A DNA stretch of 64,000 nucleotides from Minwuia thermotolerans (GTDB lineage: Bacteria; Pseudomonadota; Alphaproteobacteria; Minwuiales; Minwuiaceae). The notes beneath the pieces were generated by a model, which worked only from the letters and a program-made list of their open reading frames with translations, did not search any database and had not been told where the DNA came from. The position numbers and the translations under genes were made by a program. Shown piece by piece: positions 7,449 through 15,534 of the stretch. The DNA lies in contig NZ_PIGG01000069.1 in NCBI RefSeq assembly GCF_002924445.1, positions 1-64,000 of the forward strand, given 5' to 3'. The first letter of the stretch is position 1. Each line of letters opens with the position of its first letter.

Positions 7449-8668
7449 CAGATCGCCTTTTCCTTCTTCTCGATGGCCGCACCGGCGGCCAGCATCGCTT
7501 CCACGGTCGCCTCGTCGTAGCCGAGTTCCCCCAGCACCTCGCGCGTCTGTTCGCCCAGATGAGGGGTGTGACGGCGGACGCTGGCGGGACTCTTCTCGAA
7601 ATTGACCGGGTATTTCATCGTCCGCAGCGGCCCTTCGGTCGGATGGTCGTATGTCTCCCAGAATCCGACATCCGTCAGGTGCCGGTCGGTCAGCAGATCT
7701 TCCGGCGTGTTGACACGGGAGCACGGCACGCCGTGCGGCTCCAGGGCGGCCAGCCATTCATCCGTGGTCAGCGCCTTGCTCAGCTCTGCCAGCGTCGAAT
7801 AGACCGTGTCGACGTTCTTCTGGCGCGCGGCGAACGAGTTGAACATCGGATCCTCGGCCAGGTCCGAACGGCCCGCCGCCTCCAGCACCACCCGCCATTG
7901 CCGGTCGTCATAGGGCAGGATCGCCACCCAGCCGTCCCTGGACGGATAGGGCTTGCGCCACGGCGTGCGCAGTCGGCTGTAGCCCGTCGGACCGGTGGCG
8001 TCGGCGTAGGTGGCCCCGTCCAGATGTTCGATCAGGTTGATGTGCACCATGGTCTCGAACATGGGCACCTCGACGAACTGCGCCTCGCCCGTCCGCTCCC
8101 GGTGCAGCAGCGCCGTCACCACGGCGTTGGCCGCCATCAGACCGGTGGTCTTGTCCGCCTGGACGAAGCCGACATAGCGCGGCTGGTCCAGCAGCCAGCC
8201 CTGGATCGCCGCGCCGCCCGAGGCCGACTGGATGATGTCGTCAAAGGCCGTCTTGTGACCGTAGGGGCCCTTCTCCGAAAAGCCGTAGGCGCCGACATAG
8301 ATCAGGTTCGGATTGACCGCCTTCAGATCCTCGTAGGCGATGCCCAGCTTGCGCACCGCCTGGGGCCGGAGCGCATGCATGAAGACGTCCGCCGTTTCGA
8401 TCAGCCGCATGAAGGCTTCCAGCCCCTCGGGCTTCTTCAGGTCCAGACAGAGCGAACGCTTGTTGCGGTTGCAGTTGAGGAAGCACGAGGCCATGCCGTC
8501 TCGCCGCGTTGTGCCGATGGCGCGCGCCAGGTCGCCGGCCGGCTCCTCCACCTTGATCACGTCCGCGCCGAGGTCGCCCAGCATCTGCCCGGCCAGCGGG
8601 CCCAGCACGATGCGGGTCAGGTCGACGACGCGGTAGCCCGCCAGCGGGCCCTTGTTTTCCGTCTCCAT
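7448..8668 (-). CDS. CaiB/BaiF family (family III) CoA-transferase
   Basis: This 406-residue family III CoA-transferase moves CoA between carboxylic acids, or from a CoA donor to a substrate acid. The N-terminal signature GYRVVDLTRIVLGPLAGQMLGDLGADVIKVE is typical. FDDIIQSASG holds the Asp that family members use to form the acyl anhydride and CoA thioester. LNRNKRS-type residues appear as NCNRNKRSLCLDLK. Length is standard. It begins four bases after the acyl-CoA dehydrogenase stop and overlaps the MaoC-like gene by one base. In this context it would activate the acid that the dehydrogenase then oxidises; the acid itself is unknown. Confidence 0.9.
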   Translation of the reverse strand: METENKGPLAGYRVVDLTRIVLGPLAGQMLGDLGADVIKVEEPAGDLARAIGTTRRDGMASCFLNCNRNKRSLCLDLKKPEGLEAFMRLIETADVFMHALRPQAVRKLGIAYEDLKAVNPNLIYVGAYGFSEKGPYGHKTAFDDIIQSASGGAAIQGWLLDQPRYVGFVQADKTTGLMAANAVVTALLHRERTGEAQFVEVPMFETMVHINLIEHLDGATYADATGPTGYSRLRTPWRKPYPSRDGWVAILPYDDRQWRVVLEAAGRSDLAEDPMFNSFAARQKNVDTVYSTLAELSKALTTDEWLAALEPHGVPCSRVNTPEDLLTDRHLTDVGFWETYDHPTEGPLRTMKYPVNFEKSPASVRRHTPHLGEQTREVLGELGYDEATVEAMLAAGAAIEKKEKAI

Positions 8669-8672
8669 GGCG

Positions 8673-9842
8673 TCAGTAGCTTCTCGGCAGCCCGAGCTTC
8701 CGCTCGGCGATGTAGTTCAGGATCATCTGCATCGAGACGGGCGCGATGCGCGCGATCATGCTTTCTCGCATCAGCCGTTCGACGTGATACTCCTTGGCAT
8801 AGCCCATGCCGCCATGAGTCATCACCGCCTGGGTCGCAGCCTTGAAGCCGGCCTCGGCGCCCAGGTACTTGGCCGCGTTCGCTTCGCCGCCGCAATCCTC
8901 GCCGCGGTCGTAGCGATCGGCGGCCAGCATGCACATCATGTAGGCGGCCTCCAGCTCGGCCCAGTTGACCGCCAGCGGATGCTGGATCGACTGGTTCATG
9001 CCGATCGGCCGGCCGAAGACGACGCGGTCCTTGGCGTATTCGGTGGCCCGCGCCAGCGCGTTCTGGCCGATGCCGACGGCCTCGATGCCGACCAGCACGC
9101 GCTCGGGATTGAGGCCGTGGAGCAGGTAGTAGAAGCCCTTGCCCTCCTCGCCGATCAGGTCTTCCTTGGGCACCGGCAGGCCGTCGATGAAGACGGCGTT
9201 CGAATCCACCGACTTGCGGCCCATCTTCGGGATCACCCGGGCCTCGATGTAGTCGCGGTTGAAGTCGGTGTAGAACAGCGAGATGCCGTCGGTGGACTTC
9301 TTGCTCGCCTCCTTCGGTGTGGTGCGGGCCAGCAGCAGGATCTTGTCGGCTTCCTGCGCCGTCGACGTCCACATCTTGCGGCCGTGGACGACGTAGTTGC
9401 CGTTGCCGTCCTTCTCCGCCCGGGTCTTGATCGAGGTGGTGTCGAGGCCGGCATCCGGCTCGGTGACGCCGAAGCAGGTCTTCTGCTCGCCCTTGATCAG
9501 CGGCGGCAGATGCGCGCGCTTCTGGTCCTCGTTGCCGGCGACGACCAGCGGATGCGGGCCGAAGATGTTGATGTGGATGGCCGACGCCGCGCTCTGCGCG
9601 CCCGACGACTTCGCCACCGTGTGCATCATTATCGCCGCCTCGGTGACACCGAGGCCCGCGCCGCCATATTCCTCGGGCATGGCGATGCCCAGCCAGCCGC
9701 CGTCGGCCATGGCCTTGTGGAAGTCGTGCGGGAACTCGCCGGTCTCGTCGCGGTCCAGCCAGTAGGCGTCGTCGAAGCGTTCGCAGATCTTCGCGACGGC
9801 GTCGCGGATCGCTTCCTGCTCATCGGTCAGTCGAAAATCCAT
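8673..9842 (-). CDS. acyl-CoA dehydrogenase
   Basis: A 389-residue FAD-dependent acyl-CoA dehydrogenase. The N-terminal helical domain starts MDFRLTDEQEAIRDAV. CFGVTEPDAGLDTTSIKT is the central beta-domain signature and RVVFGRPIGMNQSIQHPLA the C-terminal domain signature. The common QxYEGT motif bearing the catalytic Glu is replaced by RIAPVSMQMILNYIAE. The base may instead be a Glu elsewhere, for example in ERVLVGIEAVG, as in some long-chain enzymes; I cannot settle this by eye. It sits 30 bases downstream of the MFS gene and four bases upstream of the CoA-transferase gene, inside the metY operon. Confidence 0.9.
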   Translation of the reverse strand: MDFRLTDEQEAIRDAVAKICERFDDAYWLDRDETGEFPHDFHKAMADGGWLGIAMPEEYGGAGLGVTEAAIMMHTVAKSSGAQSAASAIHINIFGPHPLVVAGNEDQKRAHLPPLIKGEQKTCFGVTEPDAGLDTTSIKTRAEKDGNGNYVVHGRKMWTSTAQEADKILLLARTTPKEASKKSTDGISLFYTDFNRDYIEARVIPKMGRKSVDSNAVFIDGLPVPKEDLIGEEGKGFYYLLHGLNPERVLVGIEAVGIGQNALARATEYAKDRVVFGRPIGMNQSIQHPLAVNWAELEAAYMMCMLAADRYDRGEDCGGEANAAKYLGAEAGFKAATQAVMTHGGMGYAKEYHVERLMRESMIARIAPVSMQMILNYIAERKLGLPRSY

Positions 9843-9872
9843 TCGGTGCCTCCCCAGGTTCGAAGTGTGAGT

Positions 9873-11144
9873 CTAGCGCGCCGCGGCGCGTGAGAGAAAG
9901 ACGAAGGGCGAACCGGCGGCCACGAGGACGACGGCGCCGACATAGAACAGCGCGGCATGACCGCCCGCCGCGTCATGGATGAAGCCGCCCAGCCAGGCGC
10001 CGAGCCCGCCGCCGGCGCCGCCGAAGGCCAGGATCGCGCCGTAGATGCGGCCGAAGGCCGGACCCTGGAAAGTGCGGCTGACGATGGAGGAGACCATGGG
10101 TCCGCGGCTGCCCAGTGTCAGGCCGAGACAGACGGCCGAGCCGTAGAGTACGAACTCGCTGAACATCTCCGGCAGGGCCAGGAAGCCGGCATAGGAAACC
10201 AGGGTGAGGCCGTAGGACAGCGTCGCCGCGCGCAGCATGCCCAGCCGGTCGGCGATGACGCCGAAGGCGACCATGCCGACAGGCGCCAGCGCGCCGGCCA
10301 CGCCATAGATCGACGCGGCCTCCAGCGCCGGCACGCCCAGCACCTGGAAATAGTCGACGAGTTGTGTGATGGCCACATAGATGCCCATGCCGGTGATCCC
10401 GTAGATCCACGACAGCGCCCAGAACGGCCAGCCGCCGAGCGCTTCGCGGAGACTGCGGTAGTTCGGACGCCGCGGCCCCTCGCGCGGGGCCGCCGCGGCC
10501 GCGGCGATCTCCGGGTGGCCCGCCCGGAACCGCCCCCACGGCGCGAACAGCGCGATCGGGACGATGACGGCGAGGCCGATCAGGGTCAGACCCCGATAGG
10601 CGCCCTGCCAGCCGAAGCTGTCGATCAGCAGCTGGGTGATGGGCGAGAACAGCAGCACGCCGATGCCCATGGAGGAATGCACAAGGCCGAGCGCGGTCGA
10701 ACGGCTGCGGTCGAACCAGCGGCTGACCAGCGCCGCCTGGACGACAGTGCCGAGCAGCGCCGTCGCCGTGCCGACGGCGACCCCGTGGCCGAGATAGAAG
10801 CTCCACAGCCCCCAGTCGGTGCTCGCCAGCATCAGGCCGCCGGCGGAACAGGCGATGCCGAGCAGATAGACCGGCCGCGCCCCGGCCCGGTCGAAGATGA
10901 TACCCGCCAGCGGGGCGCCGAGTCCCCAGCAGGTCATGGCGATGGCGTAGATCGCCGTCAGTTCGTCCCGGCTCCACGAATGGGAGAGGTCGAGCGGCCT
11001 CAGCATGACGACGAAGCTGTCGAACAGTCCCCGCCCCGTCATGCCGATGACGAAGCAGAAGAACAGCACCCCGGCGGCGTTCCAGCGGGCGCCACGCGCG
11101 CTCAGGGAACCGGCGCTGCCCTTCGGCAGGGAATCCGCGCTCAC
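9873..11144 (-). CDS. MFS transporter, monocarboxylate-permease type
   Basis: A 423-residue major facilitator with about 12 membrane segments. It resembles the monocarboxylate and oxalate/formate antiporter branch (GMTGRGLFDSFVVML, WGLGAPLAGIIFDRAGARPVYLLG, then GVIADRLGMLRA after the central loop). The start is GTG at 11144, which overlaps the hydrolase TGA as GTGA; this coupling decides the start, since the next ATG lies inside the first membrane segment. Its place upstream of the acyl-CoA genes suggests it imports the acid they process, which is inference. Confidence 0.85.
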   Translation of the reverse strand: MSADSLPKGSAGSLSARGARWNAAGVLFFCFVIGMTGRGLFDSFVVMLRPLDLSHSWSRDELTAIYAIAMTCWGLGAPLAGIIFDRAGARPVYLLGIACSAGGLMLASTDWGLWSFYLGHGVAVGTATALLGTVVQAALVSRWFDRSRSTALGLVHSSMGIGVLLFSPITQLLIDSFGWQGAYRGLTLIGLAVIVPIALFAPWGRFRAGHPEIAAAAAAPREGPRRPNYRSLREALGGWPFWALSWIYGITGMGIYVAITQLVDYFQVLGVPALEAASIYGVAGALAPVGMVAFGVIADRLGMLRAATLSYGLTLVSYAGFLALPEMFSEFVLYGSAVCLGLTLGSRGPMVSSIVSRTFQGPAFGRIYGAILAFGGAGGGLGAWLGGFIHDAAGGHAALFYVGAVVLVAAGSPFVFLSRAAAR

Positions 11145-11935
11145 GCGGCGAGAACGGGCGCGAGCGCCCGCAGCAGCGCCTTCGGCTGTTCGAACATCAT
11201 CATGTGACCGCAGTCGTCCAGTTCGGTGACAGCGGCGCCGCCGATCATCGCCGCCGTCTTGCGGCCGGCCTTGAGCGGCGTCATCAGGTCCTGCCGGCCG
11301 AGGACGACGGTCGCGGGACAGCCCACCGCAGCGGCGGCCTTCTCGCCGCCCTTGTAGGCCGAGCAGATGGCCAGGCACTTGTGCAGGACGCCGGGCCGGG
11401 CCTGTTCGATGACGCGCGTGTCGGCGCCCACCATCCACAGGCCGGGGACCTGGAAGCCGCCGAAATGGGCGCGGGGGCCGTGTGCCCAGTCGTTCATCAG
11501 GCCGATGGCGAGCGGCAAATCGTTCTTCGCCGCGTCGAGAAAGGCCTCGTTGACCGCAAGCGGATAGCAGAAGCCCAGCAAACCCAGCGCCCTGATCCTT
11601 TCCGGTTGCTGGCCGGCGGCCTCCATGGCGATCAGCGCGCCCATGGAATGGCCGATCAGCCTGGCCTTCCCCACGCCGAGTTCATCCAGAAGCCGATGCA
11701 GCCAGCGCCCGCATTCCTCGATGCTGTCGGGCAGTTCGCCCTCGGATCGGCCGCAGCCCGGCAGGTCCACCGCCAGCACCGAATGGCCGTGATGGGCGAG
11801 CCAGCGCGTCTGCAGCGCCCAGGCCAGATGGTTCATGGCCGCGCCGTGGATCAGCACCACGACGTCGCCTTTCGGGTCGAAGGCCCTGCCGCCGGTGTGG
11901 GCGAAGACCTTGTTGCCGTCGATCGTGAATTCCAT
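11141..11935 (-). CDS. alpha/beta hydrolase
   Basis: A 264-residue alpha/beta hydrolase. HGAAMNHLAW forms the oxyanion region, the nucleophile Ser is in GHSMGA, an acid is available in GRQDLMTP, and the His is in DCGHMMMFEQP. There is no signal peptide, so it is cytoplasmic. It starts five bases after the metY stop and overlaps the MFS start by four, so it is the second gene of the operon. An esterase that frees the acid for CoA transfer would fit the context, but a C-C hydrolase or other esterase cannot be excluded. Confidence 0.86.
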   Translation of the reverse strand: MEFTIDGNKVFAHTGGRAFDPKGDVVVLIHGAAMNHLAWALQTRWLAHHGHSVLAVDLPGCGRSEGELPDSIEECGRWLHRLLDELGVGKARLIGHSMGALIAMEAAGQQPERIRALGLLGFCYPLAVNEAFLDAAKNDLPLAIGLMNDWAHGPRAHFGGFQVPGLWMVGADTRVIEQARPGVLHKCLAICSAYKGGEKAAAAVGCPATVVLGRQDLMTPLKAGRKTAAMIGGAAVTELDDCGHMMMFEQPKALLRALAPVLAA

Positions 11936-11940
11936 CGCCC

Positions 11941-13251
11941 CTACTCCGCCGCCGCCTTGAGCACGCGCTGGCTGGCGCGCAGGGCCGATTTCAGATCGTC
12001 GATCAGGTCGTCCGCATCTTCCAGCCCGACCGAGAGACGCACCAGATCCTCGCCGACGCCGGCCGCCTTCAGCGCCTCGGCGTCCATCTGCTGGTGGGTG
12101 GTGGACGCCGGGTGGATCACCAGCGACTTGGCGTCGCCGACATTGGCGAGGTGGGAGAAGACCTTCAGGTTCTCGATGAACGCACGGCCGGCCTCGCGGC
12201 CGCCATTGACGCCGAAGCTGAAGATCGCGCCGGCGCCGTCGGGCAGCAATGCCTTCGCCCGTTCGTGGTCGGGATGGCTCTCCAGGTCCGGATAGGCGAC
12301 CCAGCCGACCGCTTCGTGGCCTTCCAGGAAGGCGGCCAGCCGGCGGGCGTTCTCGACATGGCGCGGCATGCGCACGTGCAGGGTCTCGACACCCTGCAGC
12401 AGGTAGAAGGCGTTCTGCGGCGACATGCAGGCGCCGAAGTCGCGCAGGCCTTCGGCGCGGGCCCGCATGCACAGCGCCGCCGGCCCGTACTCCTCCCAGA
12501 AGTTCAGGCCGTGATAGCCCTCATAGGGTTCGGTGAGCGTCGGAAACTTCCCCGACGCCGCCCAGTCGAAGGTTCCGCCGTCGACCATGGCCCCGCCGAT
12601 GGCGATGCCATGTCCGCCCAGGAACTTCGTCACCGAGTGCATGACGATGTCGGCGCCGTGCTCGACGGGCCGGAACAGATGGGGCGTGGCGAAGGTGTTG
12701 TCGATCATCAGCGGCAGCCCGTGGTCGTGCGCGATGCGCGCCACCGCCGGAATATCCATGATCTCGAGGCCTGGATTGCCCAGCGTCTCGCCGAACACCA
12801 GACGGGTCTCGGGCCGGATGGCCTTCGCGAAGCCTTCGGTGTCGCGGGGGTCCACGAAGGTGGTGGTGATGCCGAAGCGCGGCAGCGTGTGATGGAACAT
12901 GTTGTGGCTGCCGCCGTAGATCGAGGCGGAACTGACGATGTGCCCGCCCTGGCCCATCAGCGTCGAGACCGCCAGGAACAGCGCCGCCTGTCCCGATGCC
13001 GTGCAGACCGCGCCGACGCCGCCTTCCAGCGCCGCCAGTCGCTCCTCGAGGACCGCAACGGTGGGATTGGAAATGCGCGAGTAGATATGGCCGGGCGTTT
13101 CCATGTTGAACAGCGCGGCCGCATGGTCGGCGTCGTCGAAGACGTAGGAAGTGGACTGGTAGATCGGTACGGCGCGGGCGCCGGTGGCCGGGTCCGGGTG
13201 CTGGCCCGCGTGCAGGCCCAGCGTCGCCGGCTTCGGATATTTCGGTTTCAT
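11941..13251 (-). CDS. metY: O-acetylhomoserine sulfhydrylase (MetY type)
   Basis: A 436-residue PLP-dependent Cys/Met metabolism enzyme. MetY enzymes join O-acetylhomoserine with sulfide to give homocysteine, or with methanethiol to give methionine directly. The N-terminus TLGLHAGQHPDPATGARAVP and YQSTSYVFDDADHAAALFN are typical. The PLP lysine is in HSVTKFLGGHG, and RLSVGLEDADDLIDDL is the family C-terminal signature. The ATG at 13251 follows GGGGAGATGCG; a longer open frame to 13305 has no such site. It is the first gene of a six-gene operon and is preceded by a leader with an intrinsic terminator. Confidence 0.93.
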   Translation of the reverse strand: MKPKYPKPATLGLHAGQHPDPATGARAVPIYQSTSYVFDDADHAAALFNMETPGHIYSRISNPTVAVLEERLAALEGGVGAVCTASGQAALFLAVSTLMGQGGHIVSSASIYGGSHNMFHHTLPRFGITTTFVDPRDTEGFAKAIRPETRLVFGETLGNPGLEIMDIPAVARIAHDHGLPLMIDNTFATPHLFRPVEHGADIVMHSVTKFLGGHGIAIGGAMVDGGTFDWAASGKFPTLTEPYEGYHGLNFWEEYGPAALCMRARAEGLRDFGACMSPQNAFYLLQGVETLHVRMPRHVENARRLAAFLEGHEAVGWVAYPDLESHPDHERAKALLPDGAGAIFSFGVNGGREAGRAFIENLKVFSHLANVGDAKSLVIHPASTTHQQMDAEALKAAGVGEDLVRLSVGLEDADDLIDDLKSALRASQRVLKAAAE

Positions 13252-13308
13252 CGCATCTCCCCATGCCGTCGTGGCGGCGGAAAGATCGATACCAGTCTTG
13301 GGCAAGAC

Positions 13309-13344
13309 GAAAAAGAAAAACCGCGCCCGGTGCCCGGGTCGCGG
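13309..13344 (-). terminator. intrinsic terminator inside the metY leader (attenuator)
   Basis: Read on the minus strand, CCGCG/CGCGG and CCGGG/CCCGG arms (13321-13344) form a strong hairpin around a three-base loop. It is followed by TTTTTCTTTTTC. It lies about 60 bases before the metY ATG, and no minus-strand gene is upstream, so it must end either a free small RNA or a regulated metY leader. Confidence 0.75.
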
Positions 13345-13420
13345 CCTTTCACGGAGATCTCCCTCGGGCTTCTATTCCGCCCTTTGTGGTTAGCCGTTCC
13401 CTGTCAAACTCGGCTCCGCG
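13345..13420 (-). ncRNA. candidate structured leader RNA of the metY operon
   Basis: Read on the minus strand, CGGAG (13418-13414) can pair with CTCCG (13356-13352) and encloses two hairpins. These are CCG/CGG (13413-13411 with 13396-13394, 14-base loop) and GGGC/GCCC (13382-13379 with 13369-13366, 9-base loop), giving a three-way junction. An intrinsic terminator follows directly. Leaders of alphaproteobacterial metY, metX and metA genes often carry SAM-II-type riboswitches, but I cannot fit this sequence to the SAM-II or SAM-V pattern. It may be another riboswitch class, a protein-bound leader, or a short stand-alone RNA. Confidence 0.45.
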
Positions 13421-13424
13421 GGTG

Positions 13425-13454
13425 AATTAAGGCGGCTCGAAAATGGACCGTCAA
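13425..13454 (-). promoter_or_regulatory. promoter candidate for the metY leader
   Basis: On the minus strand TTGACG (13454-13449) is followed after 18 bases by TTAATT (13430-13425). The expected start would be near 13418, which is where the foldable leader begins. Confidence 0.45.
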
Positions 13455-13525
13455 GCATACCGCTCGACGTATTTTGACACGCTACAGTACCATCAAGTAC
13501 TTGCCAGTAAGGAGCGAGTCGGATT

Positions 13526-13562
13526 CGGCCGCTCCCTTTGGGGAGGGAGCTGGGAGCGGCCG
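13526..13562. repeat. GC-rich inverted repeat with an overlapping alternative hairpin
   Basis: CGGCCGCTCCC (13526-13536) is perfectly repeated in inverse as GGGAGCGGCCG (13552-13562). The loop contains GGGAGC, which can pair with the GCTCCC of the left arm instead, so two hairpins exclude each other. No T-run follows on either strand. Confidence 0.7.
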
Positions 13563-13783
13563 AGTTCGACAGGGAGGGTGAGGAAGCTGTCTTGTCCTCG
13601 ATACCCATCATGAGGGCGGGAAGTTAACCAAAGCTGAATCACGCTTGCATTTTTCCTCGAAAACGACCGTCAGTTGCACTATTCGGGACGCGTCCGTTGT
13701 CTGAACCGCATGAAACGGGTCAGGATCGGGATCCCGGACGCCGGCGCGACACGAGCCGTCGGCATTGGAGGCGATGCAGGATC

Positions 13784-14284
13784 ATGAACGATCACGCCGA
13801 CCAGCAGACGAATATCACTGTCCGGCTTCCGGCCGGCCCCTTGCGCCGCGTCCATGACTACTGGGCGGCGGGCGTGGCGGACGGCCTGTTGCCCGGCCGG
13901 CAGGACCTCAGGCCCGAAGATCTGACCGACATACTGGGGCACCTGTTCCTGATCGATGCGCCGGAGGCGGGCCGATACCGCTACCGCCTGATCGGCACGC
14001 GGGTGGCGGAATGGTCGGGCGGCGACGCCACGGGCAGGTATCTGGACGATCCGGTCTGCGGGGAAAGCCGCTTCCGGTTCATCGACCTGGTGCACGGCGT
14101 CGTGGAGACGCACCGTCCCATGGCCACGCTCGGCGAACCGGCGATCTTCGGCGGCAGCGCGTTCCTGTTCGACCGTCTGATGCTGCCGCTGGCGGCCGAC
14201 GGCAGGAATGTCGACATGATCCTGGGCGTCGCCGACATGAAGCCGGGGCCGACCGGAGGCGGGCGCCGAAGCCTCAGCGCTTGA
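13784..14284 (+). CDS. PAS-domain protein (PAS_5 family)
   Basis: A 166-residue protein that is essentially one PAS domain of the alphaproteobacterial PAS_5 type. Recognisable segments are LRRVHDYWAAG, DILGHLFLIDAP, YRYRLIGTRVAEWSGGDATG and a C-terminal ILGVADM strand. There is no output domain, so it probably works by binding a partner or a ligand; the role is unknown. The ATG at 13784 follows GGAGGCGATGCAGGATC; the longer frame from 13697 is Arg-rich and unlikely. Its last 11 bases overlap the converging DUF1192 gene. Confidence 0.82.
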   Translation: MNDHADQQTNITVRLPAGPLRRVHDYWAAGVADGLLPGRQDLRPEDLTDILGHLFLIDAPEAGRYRYRLIGTRVAEWSGGDATGRYLDDPVCGESRFRFIDLVHGVVETHRPMATLGEPAIFGGSAFLFDRLMLPLAADGRNVDMILGVADMKPGPTGGGRRSLSA

Positions 14285-14456
14285 ATACCGAGTCGGCGGC
14301 GTTGAGCACCGATTTCTTCCGCTCGACGGCCGCTTCCAGGCGGGCGATCTCGGCATGCAGCGCCGCGATCCGTTCCTGAAGCTCCTCCACCGAGACGTCG
14401 TCGAGGTCCCGCGCGGCAAAGAAAGTGTCCCTGGCGCGTTCTTCATCGTCCGTCAT
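14274..14456 (-). CDS. DUF1192 family small coiled-coil protein
   Basis: A 60-residue protein with the DUF1192 pattern: an acidic N-terminus, then VSVEELQERIAALHAEIARLEAAVERKK, which should form a short coiled coil. Function is unknown. In many Alphaproteobacteria this gene lies divergent from a quinone oxidoreductase gene, as here. The ATG at 14456 is preceded by GAGG; an in-frame TTG lies two codons upstream. Confidence 0.82.
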   Translation of the reverse strand: MTDDEERARDTFFAARDLDDVSVEELQERIAALHAEIARLEAAVERKKSVLNAADSVFKR

Positions 14457-14531
14457 GGTCAATCCTCACTTGCTCCCATGCGGCCACAACAATAGATCGA
14501 AAGAGCTTCGCGACCAAAAAAGGGGAAGGCC

Positions 14532-15530
14532 ATGGCCTCGTTGCCGGACGAAATGAATGCGATCGAGATCACGGGCCCAGGCGGGCCGGACGTGCTGAGG
14601 CAGGTTCGGCGGCCGGTGCCCCGGCCCGCCCATGACGAGGTGCTGATCCGGGTCGCGGCCGCGGGCGTCAACCGCCCCGACTGCATCCAGCGCGCCGGCG
14701 GCTATCCCCCGCCTCCCGGCGCCTCCGACCTGCCCGGCCTGGAGGTCGCGGGCGAAATCGTCGCCAGGGGCGCCGGCGTCAGCCAGTGGAAGGAGGGCGA
14801 CCGGGTCATGGCCCTGGTTGCCGGCGGCGGCTATGCCGAATACTGCGCCGCGCCCGCGCCGCAGTGTCTGCCCGTCCCCGATGGCTATGACATGGTGAAG
14901 GCCGCGGCGGTGCCGGAAACCTTCTTCACCGTCTGGACCAACGTCTTCGACCGCGGACGTCTGCAGGGCGGCGAAAGCTTCCTCGTTCACGGGGGCTCCA
15001 GCGGCATCGGCACCACGGCGATCCAGCTCGCCAAGCGCTTCGGCGCGCGCGTCTTCGCCACCGCCGGCTCGGCGGAGAAGTGCGACGCCTGCGTGAAACT
15101 GGGCGCGGAGCGGGCGATCAACTACCGCGAAGAGGACTTCGTGGAGGTGGTGAAGGAACTGACCGGCGGCGACGGCGTCAACCTGATCCTCGACATGGTC
15201 GGCGGCGACTATTTCCGCCGCAACGTCAAGGCCCTCGCCGTCGAGGGCCGGCTGGTCCAGATCGCCTTCCTCGACACCCCGAAGGTCGAGTTCGACTTCA
15301 CGCCGATGATGCTGAAGCGCCTGACGCTGACCGGGTCGACACTCCGTCCGCGTTCGGTTCAGCAGAAGGCGGAGATCGCCGAGGCGCTGGCCGAGCACGT
15401 GCTGCCGCTGCTGGCCTCCGGCGCGGTCGCGCCGGTGATCGACACCGTCCTGCCGATCGCAGAGGCTGCGAAGGCCCATGAAAAAATGGAGGCGAGCACC
15501 CACATAGGAAAGATCATGCTCGAGGTCTGA
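14532..15530 (+). CDS. NAD(P)H quinone oxidoreductase, zinc-type MDR family
   Basis: A 332-residue medium-chain dehydrogenase/reductase of the quinone oxidoreductase (PIG3-like) group. It has the GroES-like N-domain with GVNRPDCIQRAGGYPPPPG, LPGLEVAGEIVARG, and the nucleotide-binding motif HGGSSGIGTTAIQLAK. Zinc-ligand cysteines of true alcohol dehydrogenases are absent. It probably reduces quinones or alkenals with NADPH in the cytoplasm. GGGGAAGG lies close to the ATG. It is divergent from DUF1192 and is followed by trcR. Confidence 0.9.
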   Translation: MASLPDEMNAIEITGPGGPDVLRQVRRPVPRPAHDEVLIRVAAAGVNRPDCIQRAGGYPPPPGASDLPGLEVAGEIVARGAGVSQWKEGDRVMALVAGGGYAEYCAAPAPQCLPVPDGYDMVKAAAVPETFFTVWTNVFDRGRLQGGESFLVHGGSSGIGTTAIQLAKRFGARVFATAGSAEKCDACVKLGAERAINYREEDFVEVVKELTGGDGVNLILDMVGGDYFRRNVKALAVEGRLVQIAFLDTPKVEFDFTPMMLKRLTLTGSTLRPRSVQQKAEIAEALAEHVLPLLASGAVAPVIDTVLPIAEAAKAHEKMEASTHIGKIMLEV

Positions 15531-15534
15531 CAAC

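Larger units (their letters stand above)
13252..13783. other. 532-base intergenic region between metY and the PAS gene
   Basis: This is the longest gene-free stretch in the window. From the metY side it holds a 60-base spacer with the small dyad GTCTTG/CAAGAC, an intrinsic terminator, a foldable leader and a promoter-like element. Further right are an 11-bp GC-rich inverted repeat and a TTAACC element 160 bases before the PAS gene. Short open frames here lack coding character. Confidence 0.8.

Noticed and set aside
13345-13420. SAM-II or SAM-V riboswitch call for the metY leader
   Set aside because: The pseudoknot layout and conserved GCUAAA-type tail could not be aligned. Only an unassigned structured leader is claimed.
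13390-13611. 73-codon minus-strand frame in the metY leader region
   Set aside because: No ribosome site, and it overlaps the GC-rich dyad and the leader promoter. Low-complexity Ser/Pro/Gly content.
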